Positions 8,903 through 18,109 are shown, counted from the stretch's first letter. The stretch: 64,000 nucleotides of DNA from Candidatus Aristotella avistercoris (GCA_904397835.1 CAJFOV010000022.1:1-64000), one strand, 5' to 3'. Program-made: numbers and translations. The notes: generated by a model not told the origin, from the sequence alone.

Positions 8903-9100
8903 CTACTCGTCCCGGTCCCTGTGGAAGAGGAGGTTGATACACCAGATGCCCGCCAGGGCAATGAGCACGTAGACAATGCGACTGCCTATGGCGGCGGTGC
9001 TGCCAAACAGCCAGGCCACCAGGTCCAGCTGGAACAGGCCCACGCACCCCCAGTTGAGGGCTCCGATGATCACCAAAAGCAGGGCAATTTTATTGAACAT
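8903..9100 (-). CDS. DUF378 family small membrane protein
   Basis: 65-aa protein with two hydrophobic helices (IALLLVIIGALNWGCVGLF and IVYVLIALAGIWCINLLF) and a charged HRDRDE tail, matching the DUF378 (YuzA-like) family; function unknown. ATG at 9100 is chosen because AAAGGAG lies 9 bp upstream; a TTG three codons earlier abuts the ribosome site. Confidence 0.82.
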   Translation of the reverse strand: MFNKIALLLVIIGALNWGCVGLFQLDLVAWLFGSTAAIGSRIVYVLIALAGIWCINLLFHRDRDE

Positions 9101-9173
9101 AGGTCTCAACTCCTTTTTGATTCTCTTTTAGTATGGGTGCGGTTGCATCTGTTATACATGGGACAAAGAGACA

Positions 9174-9199
9174 GGGCGTGGAAAAGTTTTTCCACGCCC
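9174..9199. terminator. Hairpin between two minus-strand genes
   Basis: GGGCGTGGAAAA (9174-9185) pairs perfectly with TTTTCCACGCCC (9188-9199). It lies downstream of the abrB stop on the minus strand and likely ends that transcript, though the T-tract is part of the stem. Confidence 0.6.
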
Positions 9200-9340
9200 T
9201 ATTTGACGGAATTTTGATCCTGCTCTCAGTCGTCTTTGCCACTGGCAACGCCGCCTGGTTGAAGACAGGCCACAGCTTTTATAAAAAAGGACCCCATGTC
9301 CAAATTGAGGGACACAGGGCCATTATCATTCCACTTGAAC

Positions 9341-9595
9341 TTACAGCATGTTGCAGCTTTTGAGCATCTCTTTCATGCAGTGGGTGCAGATGTTCTTCCC
9401 CTTGTAAGTAATGACATCATCCGAGCTCTGGCAGAAGATGCAGGCGGGCTCATACTTTTTCAAGATGATGCTGTTGCCATCCACATAGATCTCTAACGAA
9501 TCTTTCTTATCAATGTTGAGAGTTCTTCTCAACTCGATGGGCAGAACGACCCGGCCCAGCTCGTCAACTTGGCGGACAATACCAGTAGATTTCAT
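9341..9595 (-). CDS. AbrB-family transition-state regulator with C-terminal Cys pairs
   Basis: 84-aa DNA-binding protein. The first 45 residues are the swapped-hairpin AbrB fold (GIVRQVDELGRVVLPIELRRTL), as in Bacillus AbrB. The C-terminal part has CIFC and CTHC pairs with 15 residues between them, a zinc-ribbon-like arrangement rather than a classic dimer domain. Such proteins repress stationary-phase and sporulation genes during growth. It has its own consensus promoter and stands alone. A second AbrB-type protein (SpoVT) is encoded at 26.1 kb. Confidence 0.88.
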   Translation of the reverse strand: MKSTGIVRQVDELGRVVLPIELRRTLNIDKKDSLEIYVDGNSIILKKYEPACIFCQSSDDVITYKGKNICTHCMKEMLKSCNML

Positions 9596-9636
9596 GGGGC
9601 TTTCCTCCTTTGTCCAAGATGAATTTTTATGTGTCC

Positions 9637-9665
9637 ATCATACCGTTTCCTGGTAACTATGTCAA
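9637..9665 (-). promoter_or_regulatory. Sigma-A promoter of the abrB-type gene
   Basis: On the minus strand TTGACA (9660-9665), a 17-bp spacer and TATGAT (9637-9642). It gives a short leader of about 35 nt. Confidence 0.82.
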
Positions 9666-9947
9666 CTAAATCACAAAAAACTTCTCCAAAAATTAACAAA
9701 GTTCTACGTAAAAAGAAACAATTTCACCAGGAAAACCGCTGTGTTTGTGAGAATTGTCTATAAAAAGGAAAAAGCTCAAAAAAAGTACAAAAGTTGTGTG
9801 AACGAACAGTAAATTTTAAAAGGGATTCCTTCACAAATACCCAGAAAAATCTTCCAATTTGACCCGCTCGTAGTAAATTTGTATCTCATAAGAATAATTT
9901 ATTAAAAGCGGGCCCCACCTGTTTCCCTTGTAACGCCTCTGGGGTAG
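9666..9947. other. AT-rich intergenic stretch, nothing recognised
   Basis: About 280 bp upstream of the abrB promoter and downstream of trpS. It is much richer in A and T than its surroundings (runs such as AAAAAGGAAAAAGCTC). No open frame or hairpin was found that deserves a call; it could hold binding sites for AbrB or Spo0A, but no specific box was recognised. Confidence 0.5.
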
Positions 9948-10973
9948 TTACCGGACAAACCCAATTTTTCGGAAGACCTTCTCCATGGTTCGGCTGGAGC
10001 GCTGTTGGGCCTGCTGCGCCCCGCGGCGGTAGACCTCCTCCAGGTAGCCTTTGTCCGCAGACAGGCGGGCAAAGTTCTCCCGGATGGGCTTGAGATGGTC
10101 TGCCACCACTTCCCCCACGGCCAGCTTAAAGTCGCCATAGCCCTTGCCGTCAAACTCCCGCTGGATCTCCTCCATGGTCTTGCCAGTGACGCAGGAATAG
10201 ATGGTCATAAGGTTGTTGATGCCGTCCTTCCCCTCCCGGTAGACCACCTGGGCCTCGGAGTCGGTAACGGCCCGCTTGAATTTGCGGATGATGGTGTCCG
10301 CAGGATCCAGAATGGTGATGAAGCCATTGGGATTCTCGTCACTCTTGGACATCTTCTTGGTGGGGTCCGCCAGGGACATGATCTTGGCCCCAGCCTTGGG
10401 GATGTAGGCCTCAGGGACCTTGAAGGTGTTGCCATAGAGGTTGTTGAAGCGGATGGCCACATCCCTTGTCAGCTCCAGGTGCTGCTTCTGATCCACCCCC
10501 ACAGGAACCAGATCCGTCTGATAGAGCAAAATGTCCGCCGCCATCAGGACCGGATAGGTGAACAGGCCCGCGTTGATGTTGTCCGCATGCTTGGCGGACT
10601 TGTCTTTGAACTGGGTCATGCGGGAGAGCTCCCCAAACTGAGTGGAGCAGCCGAGCACCCAGGAGAGCACGGCGTGGTTGTCCACATGGCTTTGGATAAA
10701 GGTGACACTCTTCTGGGGATCAATGCCACAGGCCAGCAGCAGGGCGAAGGCGTTGAGAATGTTGCTGCGCAGCACCTTTGGTTCCTGGCGGATGGTCAGG
10801 GAGTGCATATCCACAATGGGATAGATGCAGTCGTAATCATCCTGCATCTGAACCCAGTTGCGCACCGCCCCCAAATAGTTGCCCAAGGTCATGGTGCCTG
10901 TGGGCTGGATGCCGGAAAAGACAACGGGTTTTTTGGCGGGAACGGCTGTGGCGGCCGGCTGAGTCTCCTGCAT
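9948..10973 (-). CDS. trpS: Tryptophanyl-tRNA synthetase
   Basis: Class I aminoacyl-tRNA synthetase charging tRNA-Trp. The 341-aa product has the HIGH-type nucleotide motif as TMTLGNYLGA near residue 27-36 and the KMSKS loop exactly (KKMSKSDENP). MAADILLYQTDLVPVGVDQ is the typical Trp-binding block. Start 10973 follows GGAGG by 7 bp; the ATG six codons upstream overlaps that site. No T-box leader is seen: the leader is short and lacks the T-box motif. Confidence 0.96.
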   Translation of the reverse strand: MQETQPAATAVPAKKPVVFSGIQPTGTMTLGNYLGAVRNWVQMQDDYDCIYPIVDMHSLTIRQEPKVLRSNILNAFALLLACGIDPQKSVTFIQSHVDNHAVLSWVLGCSTQFGELSRMTQFKDKSAKHADNINAGLFTYPVLMAADILLYQTDLVPVGVDQKQHLELTRDVAIRFNNLYGNTFKVPEAYIPKAGAKIMSLADPTKKMSKSDENPNGFITILDPADTIIRKFKRAVTDSEAQVVYREGKDGINNLMTIYSCVTGKTMEEIQREFDGKGYGDFKLAVGEVVADHLKPIRENFARLSADKGYLEEVYRRGAQQAQQRSSRTMEKVFRKIGFVR

Positions 10974-11111
10974 GGTGATTCCTCCATTCATGGTATATGA
11001 TGCTTAGGCTGATCCGCCTCCCATACAAACAGGGTTCTTCCAGCGCGCCGGGCGGCAGGCACCCCTGGGGCCGGGAGGGATCTCCCACGAGACAGATCAA
11101 AATCAACTTCT

Positions 11112-11120
11112 ATTATAGCA
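11112..11120 (-). promoter_or_regulatory. Extended -10 promoter of trpS
   Basis: Minus-strand TGCTATAAT, a full extended -10 element, with no good -35. It predicts a leader of about 130 nt ahead of trpS. Confidence 0.6.
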
Positions 11121-11353
11121 CATGGAACCAGGGATGAAAAGAAAAAATGCCACACCCCAGGGTCCGCTATGCACAGGCAGCACAAATTAGAAGGAGAATC
11201 GTTCTACAAATTGTATTATAAATAGACGATATAACATAAAATTGGACAGTTCCTTCTACAGAGGGCCCGATGCCGGGGAAATCTGCGCCGAGGAAGCGAC
11301 ACCCTTTGCAGCGGACAGGCGCTAGAATGAAGAAAAAAGCGAGGTGAAGGACC

Positions 11354-13678
11354 GTGAAGAATGCAACACAGGTGGTGGGCGTCTCCCTGCTGGAAAAGCT
11401 CCGGCAGCTGCTGCGCGCCAACCACCCGCTGCTCAAGGCGTTGGCCTGGGGCTTCTGTGGGTTTGTGGCCTCCGGCTCCACCATTGTGGGGGGATTGGCC
11501 CCCTTTGGCGTGGCCGTCTGCGGCGCCGCCCGGGGCAGGTGGATTCTTCCCGCCACGGTTGGGGCGGTCCTGGGCTACCTGGTGGCCGGCGGGGCCGATG
11601 GGTCGGTCAAGTATCTGGCCGCCATCCTGTTGGCCGCAGGGGTCAAGTGGCTCCTGTCCAACCGGCCCAAGTGGAACCAGGCGGCACTGTCGGCCCTGGT
11701 CAGTGCAGGGGCCATGGTGGCCCCCTCCCTGGTCATCGCCTTCTATGGGGGCATCAATGCCTACGGGGTCATCCTGGCCATCTGCGAGGGGATGATCAGC
11801 GGCTCAGGGGCCTACTTTTTCTCCCGGGCGGTCCATGTCCTGGAGCGTCGCTCCCCCCTGGTGTCCGCCAACGCCACGGATCTGTCCAGCCTGATTGTGG
11901 TGCTGGCCATTGGGGTCATCTCCCTGGTGCCCTGGACCTTCCAGGGGATCTCCCTGGGGAAAGTGTTGGCCTCCCTGCTGGTCATGGCCCTGTCCTACAG
12001 CTTTGGCGTGGTGGGCGGGGCGGTCTCAGGCACGGTGGCGGACCTGGCCCTGCGGCTGGCGGTAGGCGGGTACTCCTTTGGGGGATATAGCATCCCCGGC
12101 CTGGCCTGCGGCCTCATGGGTCCCTTTGGAAAGACGGCGGTGGGCTGCACCTATGTCATCTCCTCCACCCTCTGGCAGCTGGTGGCCTCCACCCAGGACT
12201 TCACCTATGAGGGGGTGCTGGAGTGGACCCTGGCAGGGGTGGCCTTCCTGCTGCTGCCCACCCGCTGGATTCAGCGCCTGGTGGTGCGGGGGGAGGCAGG
12301 CGCCGCCGAGGGACTGGAACAGCTGGTTCAGCAGCGCCTGAGTATGGCGTCCGCCTCACTGCAGGACATTGCCCAGACCACCCGGCAGGTGTCGGAAAAA
12401 CTGGGACAGATGCGCGCCGGCGCCCAGGAGGATGTGTTTTTGCAGGCCTCCCAGCAGTGCTGCAAAAACTGCAAGTACAACGGGCGCTGCTGGCAGCTGT
12501 CCTATGGGGACACCATCCAGGCCCTGGAGAAGCTGACTCCCCGCCTGCGCCAGGAGGGGGCCATAACCCCCAAAGACCTGCCGGTCCAGCTCAAGGGCCG
12601 CTGTGACAGGCAGCAGGAGCTGTGCGACTGCATCAACGAGGCCTACCAGGCCTTCTCCACCCGCCAGGGGCTCAGCCGCAAGGTGGCCCAGGTGCGGGGA
12701 GTGGTCAGCGACCAGTTTGAGGGCATGGCCCAGCTGCTGGCAGGGCTCCAGGAGCAGATGCAGGAGATCACATTCCTCTCCCCACGGCTGCAGCAGAAAC
12801 TCCAGGCCTACTTTGCCCAGTGTAAGCTGGAGCCCCAGCAGGTTCTGTGCTATGAGGACCGGTTTGGCCGCATGACGGTGGAGGTGCGCCTGCCCAATTT
12901 CAAAGGTGCAAGGTTGGATGGGGACCGCAGCGCCCTGGAGATCGGGGAGATCTGTGAGCGGGATTTTGACCGCCCCACCATCACCGAGTGGTCCGGCCAG
13001 ACGGTGGCCGTCTACAGCGAGCGGGCGGCCTTTGCCCTTCAGGTGGGGGTGGCCCAGCAGGCCGCCGGCCAGAGCCGCCTGTGTGGGGACAGCTTTCAAA
13101 AGCTGGAGGACCACCGGGGCCACACCCATCTGATTCTGAGCGACGGCATGGGCAGCGGCGGCGGTGCGGCGGTGGATTCCGCCATGACCACGGGGCTGCT
13201 CTCTCGGCTCATTGAGGCCGGGGTGGGGTTTGATGCCGCCCTGCGGCTGGTCAACTCCGCGCTGCTGGTCAAGAGCGGGGAGGAATCCCTCTCCACCGTG
13301 GACCTGGCCTCTGTGGATCTGTTCACCGGACGGGTGAGCTTCTACAAGGCGGGGGCCGCCCCCACCTTCCTGGTGCGGGACGGCAAGTGCGGCTATGTGG
13401 AGTCTGCCTCCCTGCCGGTGGGCATTCTCAACGACGTGGGCTTTGAGAAGAGCGGCATCACCCTGCGGGAGGGGGACCTGCTGGTGATGGTCTCCGACGG
13501 GGTGACGGATCTGGGGGTGGAGTGGGTCCTGCCGGAGCTGGAACAGAAACAGGGGAAGGCCCCCCAGGCCATCTGCCAGCACCTGTTGGACCGCGCCCTG
13601 GAGCGGCGCAGCCAGGGCCACGCCGACGACATCACCGTGGTGGCCGCCCGGCTGGTGTCCAGTGACGGGGAGGAGTAG
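11354..13678 (+). CDS. spoIIE: Stage II sporulation protein E (SpoIIE phosphatase)
   Basis: Membrane PP2C-type serine phosphatase that dephosphorylates SpoIIAA to release sigma-F in the forespore, and takes part in polar septation. The 774-aa product has a multi-pass N-terminal region (about residues 20-310, many hydrophobic segments), a central cytosolic region rich in Q and C (QQCCKNCKYNGRC), and a C-terminal PP2C domain from about 570 with GDSFQ, LSDGMGSGG and MVSDGVTDLG metal-site motifs. GTG start at 11354 follows GAGGTGAAGG. The product makes the organism a spore former or a recent descendant of one. Confidence 0.96.
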   Translation: MKNATQVVGVSLLEKLRQLLRANHPLLKALAWGFCGFVASGSTIVGGLAPFGVAVCGAARGRWILPATVGAVLGYLVAGGADGSVKYLAAILLAAGVKWLLSNRPKWNQAALSALVSAGAMVAPSLVIAFYGGINAYGVILAICEGMISGSGAYFFSRAVHVLERRSPLVSANATDLSSLIVVLAIGVISLVPWTFQGISLGKVLASLLVMALSYSFGVVGGAVSGTVADLALRLAVGGYSFGGYSIPGLACGLMGPFGKTAVGCTYVISSTLWQLVASTQDFTYEGVLEWTLAGVAFLLLPTRWIQRLVVRGEAGAAEGLEQLVQQRLSMASASLQDIAQTTRQVSEKLGQMRAGAQEDVFLQASQQCCKNCKYNGRCWQLSYGDTIQALEKLTPRLRQEGAITPKDLPVQLKGRCDRQQELCDCINEAYQAFSTRQGLSRKVAQVRGVVSDQFEGMAQLLAGLQEQMQEITFLSPRLQQKLQAYFAQCKLEPQQVLCYEDRFGRMTVEVRLPNFKGARLDGDRSALEIGEICERDFDRPTITEWSGQTVAVYSERAAFALQVGVAQQAAGQSRLCGDSFQKLEDHRGHTHLILSDGMGSGGGAAVDSAMTTGLLSRLIEAGVGFDAALRLVNSALLVKSGEESLSTVDLASVDLFTGRVSFYKAGAAPTFLVRDGKCGYVESASLPVGILNDVGFEKSGITLREGDLLVMVSDGVTDLGVEWVLPELEQKQGKAPQAICQHLLDRALERRSQGHADDITVVAARLVSSDGEE

Positions 13679-13714
13679 ACTGCCGCTTTTTCCCGGCGAA
13701 TGGGGTCAAATCCC

Positions 13715-13743
13715 TTGAGAATAAACCCGTTTGGTGTTATGAT
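13715..13743 (+). promoter_or_regulatory. Sigma-A promoter of fba
   Basis: TTGAGA 13715-13720, 17-bp spacer, TATGAT 13738-13743. The leader to the fba start is about 120 nt and GC-rich. Confidence 0.75.
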
Positions 13744-13873
13744 AAGGGCAGTGGGCGGCCCAACCGGCGGGCCTGGAGTGGGGGAAGATCAGCCCCGACC
13801 TTCAGGGCCTGGACGGCCGGCCGCGTGAGCAAACGACAGCCCCACCGTGGGGATTTGAGAAAGGGGATCAACT

Positions 13874-14809
13874 ATGCCACTGGTAACGACAACAGAGATG
13901 TTCCGCAAAGCCTATGAGGGAGGCTATGCCATCGGCGCCTTCAACGTCAACAACATGGAGATCATCCAGGGGATCACCGAGGCCGCCAAGGAGGAAAACG
14001 CCCCTCTGATTTTGCAGGTGTCCGCTGGGGCCCGCAAATATGCCAAACACGTCTACCTGATGAAGTTGGTGGAGGCCGCCATTGAGGATACGGGCCTTCC
14101 CATCGCCCTGCACCTGGACCACGGGGATTCCTTTGAGCTGTGCCGGGACTGCATCGACGGGGGCTTTTCCTCGGTGATGATCGATGGCTCCAAGTACAGC
14201 TTTGAGGAGAACATCGCCCTGACCAAGCAGGTGGTGGACTATGCCCACGCCAAGGGCATTGTGGTGGAGGGCGAGCTGGGCAAGCTGGCCGGCATCGAGG
14301 ATGCAGTGAATGTCTCTGATGCAGATGCACAGTTTACCAACCCCGCCGAGGTGGAGGAGTTTGTCGCCCGCACGGGGGTGGACTCCCTGGCCATTGCCAT
14401 CGGCACCAGCCACGGGGCCTACAAGTTCAAACCTGGCCAGAAGCCCCAGCTGCGCTTTGATATTCTGGAGGAGGTGCAGCGCCGTCTGCCCAACTTCCCC
14501 ATTGTGCTCCATGGCGCTTCCTCTGTGATGCCGGAATATGTGGAGATCGTCAACAAATTCGGCGGCCAGATGCCCAACGCCATCGGCGTGCCGGAGGATA
14601 TGCTGCGCAAGGCGGCCACCATGGCGGTGTGCAAGATCAACATTGACTCTGACCTGCGCCTGGCCATGACCGCCTCCATCCGCCAGCACATGGCGGAGCA
14701 CCCGGATCACTTTGACCCCCGGCAGTACTTGAAACCCGCCCGGGAGAACATCAAGGCTGTGGTCAAACACAAGCTGGTCAACGTGCTGGGCTGCGCGGGC
14801 AAAGCTTAA
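13874..14809 (+). CDS. fba: Class II fructose-bisphosphate aldolase
   Basis: Zinc-dependent aldolase of glycolysis and gluconeogenesis, splitting fructose 1,6-bisphosphate. The 311-aa product has HLDHGDSFELC (LDHGD at 81-85, catalytic Asp and zinc His), VEGELGKLAGIED, the AIAIGTSHGAYKF loop, VLHGASSV and KINIDSDLR. Ribosome site AAAGGGG precedes the ATG. It is a single-gene unit with its own promoter and a strong terminator. Confidence 0.96.
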   Translation: MPLVTTTEMFRKAYEGGYAIGAFNVNNMEIIQGITEAAKEENAPLILQVSAGARKYAKHVYLMKLVEAAIEDTGLPIALHLDHGDSFELCRDCIDGGFSSVMIDGSKYSFEENIALTKQVVDYAHAKGIVVEGELGKLAGIEDAVNVSDADAQFTNPAEVEEFVARTGVDSLAIAIGTSHGAYKFKPGQKPQLRFDILEEVQRRLPNFPIVLHGASSVMPEYVEIVNKFGGQMPNAIGVPEDMLRKAATMAVCKINIDSDLRLAMTASIRQHMAEHPDHFDPRQYLKPARENIKAVVKHKLVNVLGCAGKA

Positions 14810-14824
14810 CCAAACCGTGGGAAA

Positions 14825-14852
14825 GGGCCAGGGCATTTGCCCTGGCCCCTTT
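14825..14852 (+). terminator. Terminator after fba
   Basis: Perfect 10-bp stem GGGCCAGGGC / GCCCTGGCCC, loop ATTT, tail CTTTTG. Confidence 0.88.
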
Positions 14853-14873
14853 TGTCAAAGGGGTGCAAACAGA

Positions 14874-15506
14874 ATGAATCGACCGGCGCAGACCCGCCTG
14901 GATCAGGCAGACGGGGACCGGTACTGGCAGGTGATCCTCTGGCAGGAGCTGGCAGAGGACCTGTACTTTGACCATGTGACCTTTCCGGCGGAAAATTTTG
15001 AGCAGGTGCGCTTTCGCAACTGCACCCTGGACCACTGCCGGATGGGGGGACTGGCCGCGGAACACAGCGATTGGCACGGTGTGGTGTTCCGGGACTGTGA
15101 TTTGAGCAATTTAAACCTGGGGGACGCGGTGCTCTCCCAGGTGCGCTTTGAGGACTGCAAACTGGTGGGGGCCAACCTCTCCGCCTGCGGCCTGCACGGG
15201 GTGGAATTTGTCCGCTGTAACCTGTCCTACAGCAATTTTTCCCTCTGCCAGGGGCGGGACCTCTCCTTTGTAGAATGTGGCCTTCAGGGGGCCAACCTGT
15301 CCCAGTGGCGCATGGGCCCCTGGCAGGTGCAGGCCTGTGATCTGCGGGGGTGCAACGTTTTCCACAACGCCCTCAAAGGGATCTATCTGGCGGACAGCCA
15401 GGTGGAGGGAATCCTCTGTACCCTGGAGGACCTCAAGGGCGCCAGAGTCTCTCCGGTCCAGGCCTGCCAGCTGGCCTCCCTCATGGGGTTGGTAGTGGTG
15501 GACTGA
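14874..15506 (+). CDS. Pentapeptide-repeat protein
   Basis: 210-aa protein made mostly of irregular pentapeptide repeats of the A(D/N)LxX type (FRNCTLDHC, FRDCDLSNLNLGDAV, FEDCKLVGANLSAC, FVRCNLSYSNF, GANLSQWRM, CDLRGCNVF), expected to fold as a right-handed beta helix. It is unusually Cys-rich for the family. Members include gyrase-protecting Qnr proteins, but most have no known role, so none is assigned. Start 14874 lies beyond the fba terminator and follows AAAGGGG. Confidence 0.82.
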   Translation: MNRPAQTRLDQADGDRYWQVILWQELAEDLYFDHVTFPAENFEQVRFRNCTLDHCRMGGLAAEHSDWHGVVFRDCDLSNLNLGDAVLSQVRFEDCKLVGANLSACGLHGVEFVRCNLSYSNFSLCQGRDLSFVECGLQGANLSQWRMGPWQVQACDLRGCNVFHNALKGIYLADSQVEGILCTLEDLKGARVSPVQACQLASLMGLVVVD

Positions 15507-15787
15507 GGGAGGGCCCAGAGAAAGGTGGAGAAGGCGCTCCCAAGGGCGTTCAACGGGGTGAGGCTCCATTGGGGCGATACGGGGCTCTGTCAGTTCCCCC
15601 TGCACCCTTGAATCGCCCCTGCGGAGGTGCGATTTACCGCAGTTTTACAGGGCGGGCTCCGCCCAGCGGATCTGCCGGAGGGCCGCTTCCATAGAGCGGA
15701 TTTTTTCCAAAAGACAGCGGCTGCTGGCCTCAAGGGCCGGCAGCCGCCGTCTGCGTTTGATTCAGATTGCGGGGAGGGGCTTTCTCC

Positions 15788-16246
15788 CTATTTTTCGCAG
15801 GCCTCCACCGCCGCCTCGGGCTCCTGCATGCCAAAGATCACAGCCAGCAGGCCGTCCCCATACTGGCGGAACATTCTGGCAGGCACCAGGATGCTGTCCT
15901 CCACCAGATCCAGGCTGGGCAGGCTGTCATCGCAGATGAGGCTGAATTTAAAGCGGATCTCGCCGTCGGTGTAATCCATCTCAAAGTTGCCGTAGGGCAG
16001 GCCATAATTGGCCCGGTGGAGGAATTCCCCCACCTCCTCCTTGGCCTCTCCTGCGCCGATGGGGCAGTAGGCGTAGCAAATGAACCGGGACTGGGTCACG
16101 CGGATGAGATACTTGATGTTCTGCAGCTTGCTGGGCATAACAACTCCAAAGTGGAAGATCCCCTCCTCCTCGTCAAAGTCGTAGTGGAATGATTCACCGT
16201 CTAGGTACTGCTTGATCAGGTTTGCGATTTCTCTGGAATAGCTCAT
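15788..16246 (-). CDS. YbjN-domain-like protein
   Basis: 152-aa cytosolic protein resembling the YbjN / type III-chaperone-like fold: an N-terminal helix (IANLIKQYLDGESFHYDF), then strands with FHFGVVMPSKLQNIKYLIRV and a later NFEMDYTDGEIRFKF. These proteins are thought to be stress-linked or chaperone-like; no reaction is known. Start 16246 follows AAAGGAG by 7 bp. It stands alone; the 281 bp to the pentapeptide gene hold no recognisable feature. Confidence 0.62.
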   Translation of the reverse strand: MSYSREIANLIKQYLDGESFHYDFDEEEGIFHFGVVMPSKLQNIKYLIRVTQSRFICYAYCPIGAGEAKEEVGEFLHRANYGLPYGNFEMDYTDGEIRFKFSLICDDSLPSLDLVEDSILVPARMFRQYGDGLLAVIFGMQEPEAAVEACEK

Positions 16247-16436
16247 AAGACCGCTCCTTTCAGCACGGGGCGTGACGCCCAACTTCCTACGGCCCAACCT
16301 CCTGTGGGCAGGACCTGGCCCAAACTCCGCCGGTGAAACCAGTCAGGTTGGGGTGACAGATATTTCCACTGCAAAGAGTGGAATATTTTATTCTATTGGA
16401 ACAGCTTGTAAATGTCAAGAGATGTTCAGGTAAAAA

Positions 16437-16721
16437 TTAGTCCTCTACGATTTCATCAATCGCAATTGACTGAATTACGCATGAGTAGATTTTTAAATCT
16501 TTCAGGTAGCTTTCAAACGGTGCGTCATCGCTGCAAAAGGTATCAAAAATCATTTTTGCGCCGAGACGGAAGCCGACGAGAAAGGAATCAAGGCCGCTTT
16601 CGCCCATCAGTTCCCCGTAAGCATTACAGAAATCAAGGAACAGCGTCTTGTCCTCGCCGCTCAAGCGCTCGCTCATCTTTTCTTCCAGCTTGTTTATGTC
16701 TTTTGAAAAATGGAGAATCAT
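16437..16721 (-). pseudogene. Probable 5'-truncated gene, DUF6809-like
   Basis: A 94-codon frame whose product (FLDFCNAYGELMGESGLDSFLVGFRLGAKMIFD centre) resembles the C-terminal two thirds of small DUF6809-type proteins found near mobile elements in gut Clostridia. The usual N-terminal 30 or so residues are missing: the frame stays open upstream but without a start or ribosome site, and that part does not look coding. Base composition is clearly more AT-rich than its neighbours. The assignment rests on memory of the family pattern and is tentative. Confidence 0.4.
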
Positions 16722-17151
16722 TCGGTGGAAGCTTTTTCCAGGGAGATAACCGCCGCCGGGGCAGCTTGTCCGGCATGTCAGGGGATATCCAGCTTCCGCA
16801 AAGATAAAAACACCTGGGCACGCAGGCGGACGTGGTCCGGTTTTTCCACACGCGGTGGCGTGAGCCTATCCCCGCTGGTATGTAGCCGACCGTACGGGCC
16901 GCTGACAGGGCGCACCGCGTGTGGCACTCTGTTTTTCTGTGGGGTTCTCCTGGACGGTACTGCTGCGCCAGACACACCTGGTGATTGACGCCGCACAATA
17001 AAATGTGGCCTTGTGGCGGCATTGCCACAGGTACCGTGAGACAATACAAGGAACCAGCGCAGGCTTGCGCTGGCTCCTTGGTGTGTGTGGAGGCTTCTGC
17101 GCCGCTGCCCAGCGGGAGGCCCCACTTTTGTATATCCCAACGAGAAACGGA
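16722..17151. other. Gene-free stretch with large inverted repeats, possible mobile-element remnant
   Basis: No convincing gene. A perfect 12-bp inverted repeat CCACACGCGGTG (16846-16857) / CACCGCGTGTGG (16913-16924) encloses 55 nt. A second hairpin, GGAACCAGCGCA / TGCGCTGGCTCC with a 4-nt loop (17050-17077), lies 75 bp beyond the feoB stop and may be its terminator on the minus strand. Together with the truncated gene before it, this looks like the scar of an old insertion. Confidence 0.45.
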
Positions 17152-18006
17152 TCAGGCCAGCCCCAACAGCCGGGCCACCGATGCCACCCCGAAGCACAGC
17201 AGCATGCCGGCCCCTGTGGGTAGGGCCACGGCCAGGGCGGTCCATTTGAGACTCCCACTCTCCTGATAGATGGTCCAGCAGGTGGTGGAGCAGGGCCAGT
17301 GCATGAGGGAGAAGAGCATGGTGCACAGGGCCGTGAGCCAGGTCCAGCCGTTGTCCACCAGCACCTGGCGCAGCTGTACCAGAGGGCCCACGTCTGTCAG
17401 CGTTCCCGTGGCAAGGTAGGCCATGAGGATGATGGGGAAGACGATCTCATTGGCGGGAAAGCCCAGCACAAAGGCCACGAGGATGACCCCATCCAGCCCC
17501 AACAGCCGGGCGAAGGGATCCAAGAAATCGCAGGCGTGGCGCAGCAGGGTGGCGTCCCCCATAGTCACGTTGGCCATGATCCACAGCAGCAGCCCGGCAG
17601 GCAGCGCCACAGCGGCCGCCCGCCCCAGGACAAAGAGGGTCCGGTCGCAGATGGAGCGCACAATCACCCGACCCACCTGGGGCCTGCGGTAGGGGGGCAG
17701 CTCCAGGGCAAAGGAGGAGGGGAGCCCTTTGAGCACCGTGGCAGATAGGAGTCGGGAGACCAAAAAGGTCATCCCCACCCCCAACAGAATCACCGCCGTA
17801 AGGAGCAGGGCGGCATACAGGGAGGAGAGGGGCCCCAGGGCAGACCCCACAAAAAACATGGTGAGGATGGAGATCAGGGCAGGGAAGCGCCCATTGCAGG
17901 GCACAAAGCTGTTGGTCAACATGGCGATGAGCCGCTCCCGGGGGGAATCGATGATGCGGCAGCCCACAACGCCGGCGGCATTGCATCCAAAGCCCATGCA
18001 CATGGT
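17152..18006 (-). pseudogene. feoB: FeoB ferrous iron transporter, C-terminal half (interrupted gene)
   Basis: The second half of FeoB: after the core codons for TMC it reads MGFGCNAAGVVGCRIIDS, the first gate block, then several membrane helices and the second gate (HWPCSTTCWTI). It has no start codon or ribosome site of its own; its frame runs out through the 9-bp repeat into the inserted element up to 18126. The N-terminal half lies on the same strand at 23355-24725. Joining the halves at the GCACATGGT repeat adds 281 residues after residue 430, giving a 711-aa FeoB of normal size. As the DNA stands it should not be translated. Confidence 0.9.
17998..18006. other. Left attachment-site core (attL) in feoB
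   Basis: GCACATGGT, identical to 23436-23444. Sequence to its left is feoB; sequence to its right is the element. It is flanked by an 8-bp inverted repeat, GCATCCAA (17983-17990) on the feoB side and TTGGATGC (18017-18024) on the element side, centred on 18003/18004, as expected for a serine recombinase site. Confidence 0.8.
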
Positions 18007-18109
18007 GGAGCCACGATTGGATGCGGGTTGGGGCATAGGGGACAGGTTCCGTCCCATAGGATGGGAACAAAAGGGGCGGCGCCATGCCGCCCGCCGGGAG
18101 GTCTGAGAC

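Noticed and set aside
10974..11110. T-box riboswitch before trpS
   Set aside because: The leader is short and lacks the T-box consensus; only small GC-rich hairpins are present.
14817..14873. Earlier start of the pentapeptide-repeat protein
   Set aside because: That part is the fba terminator hairpin; the ribosome site fits ATG 14874.
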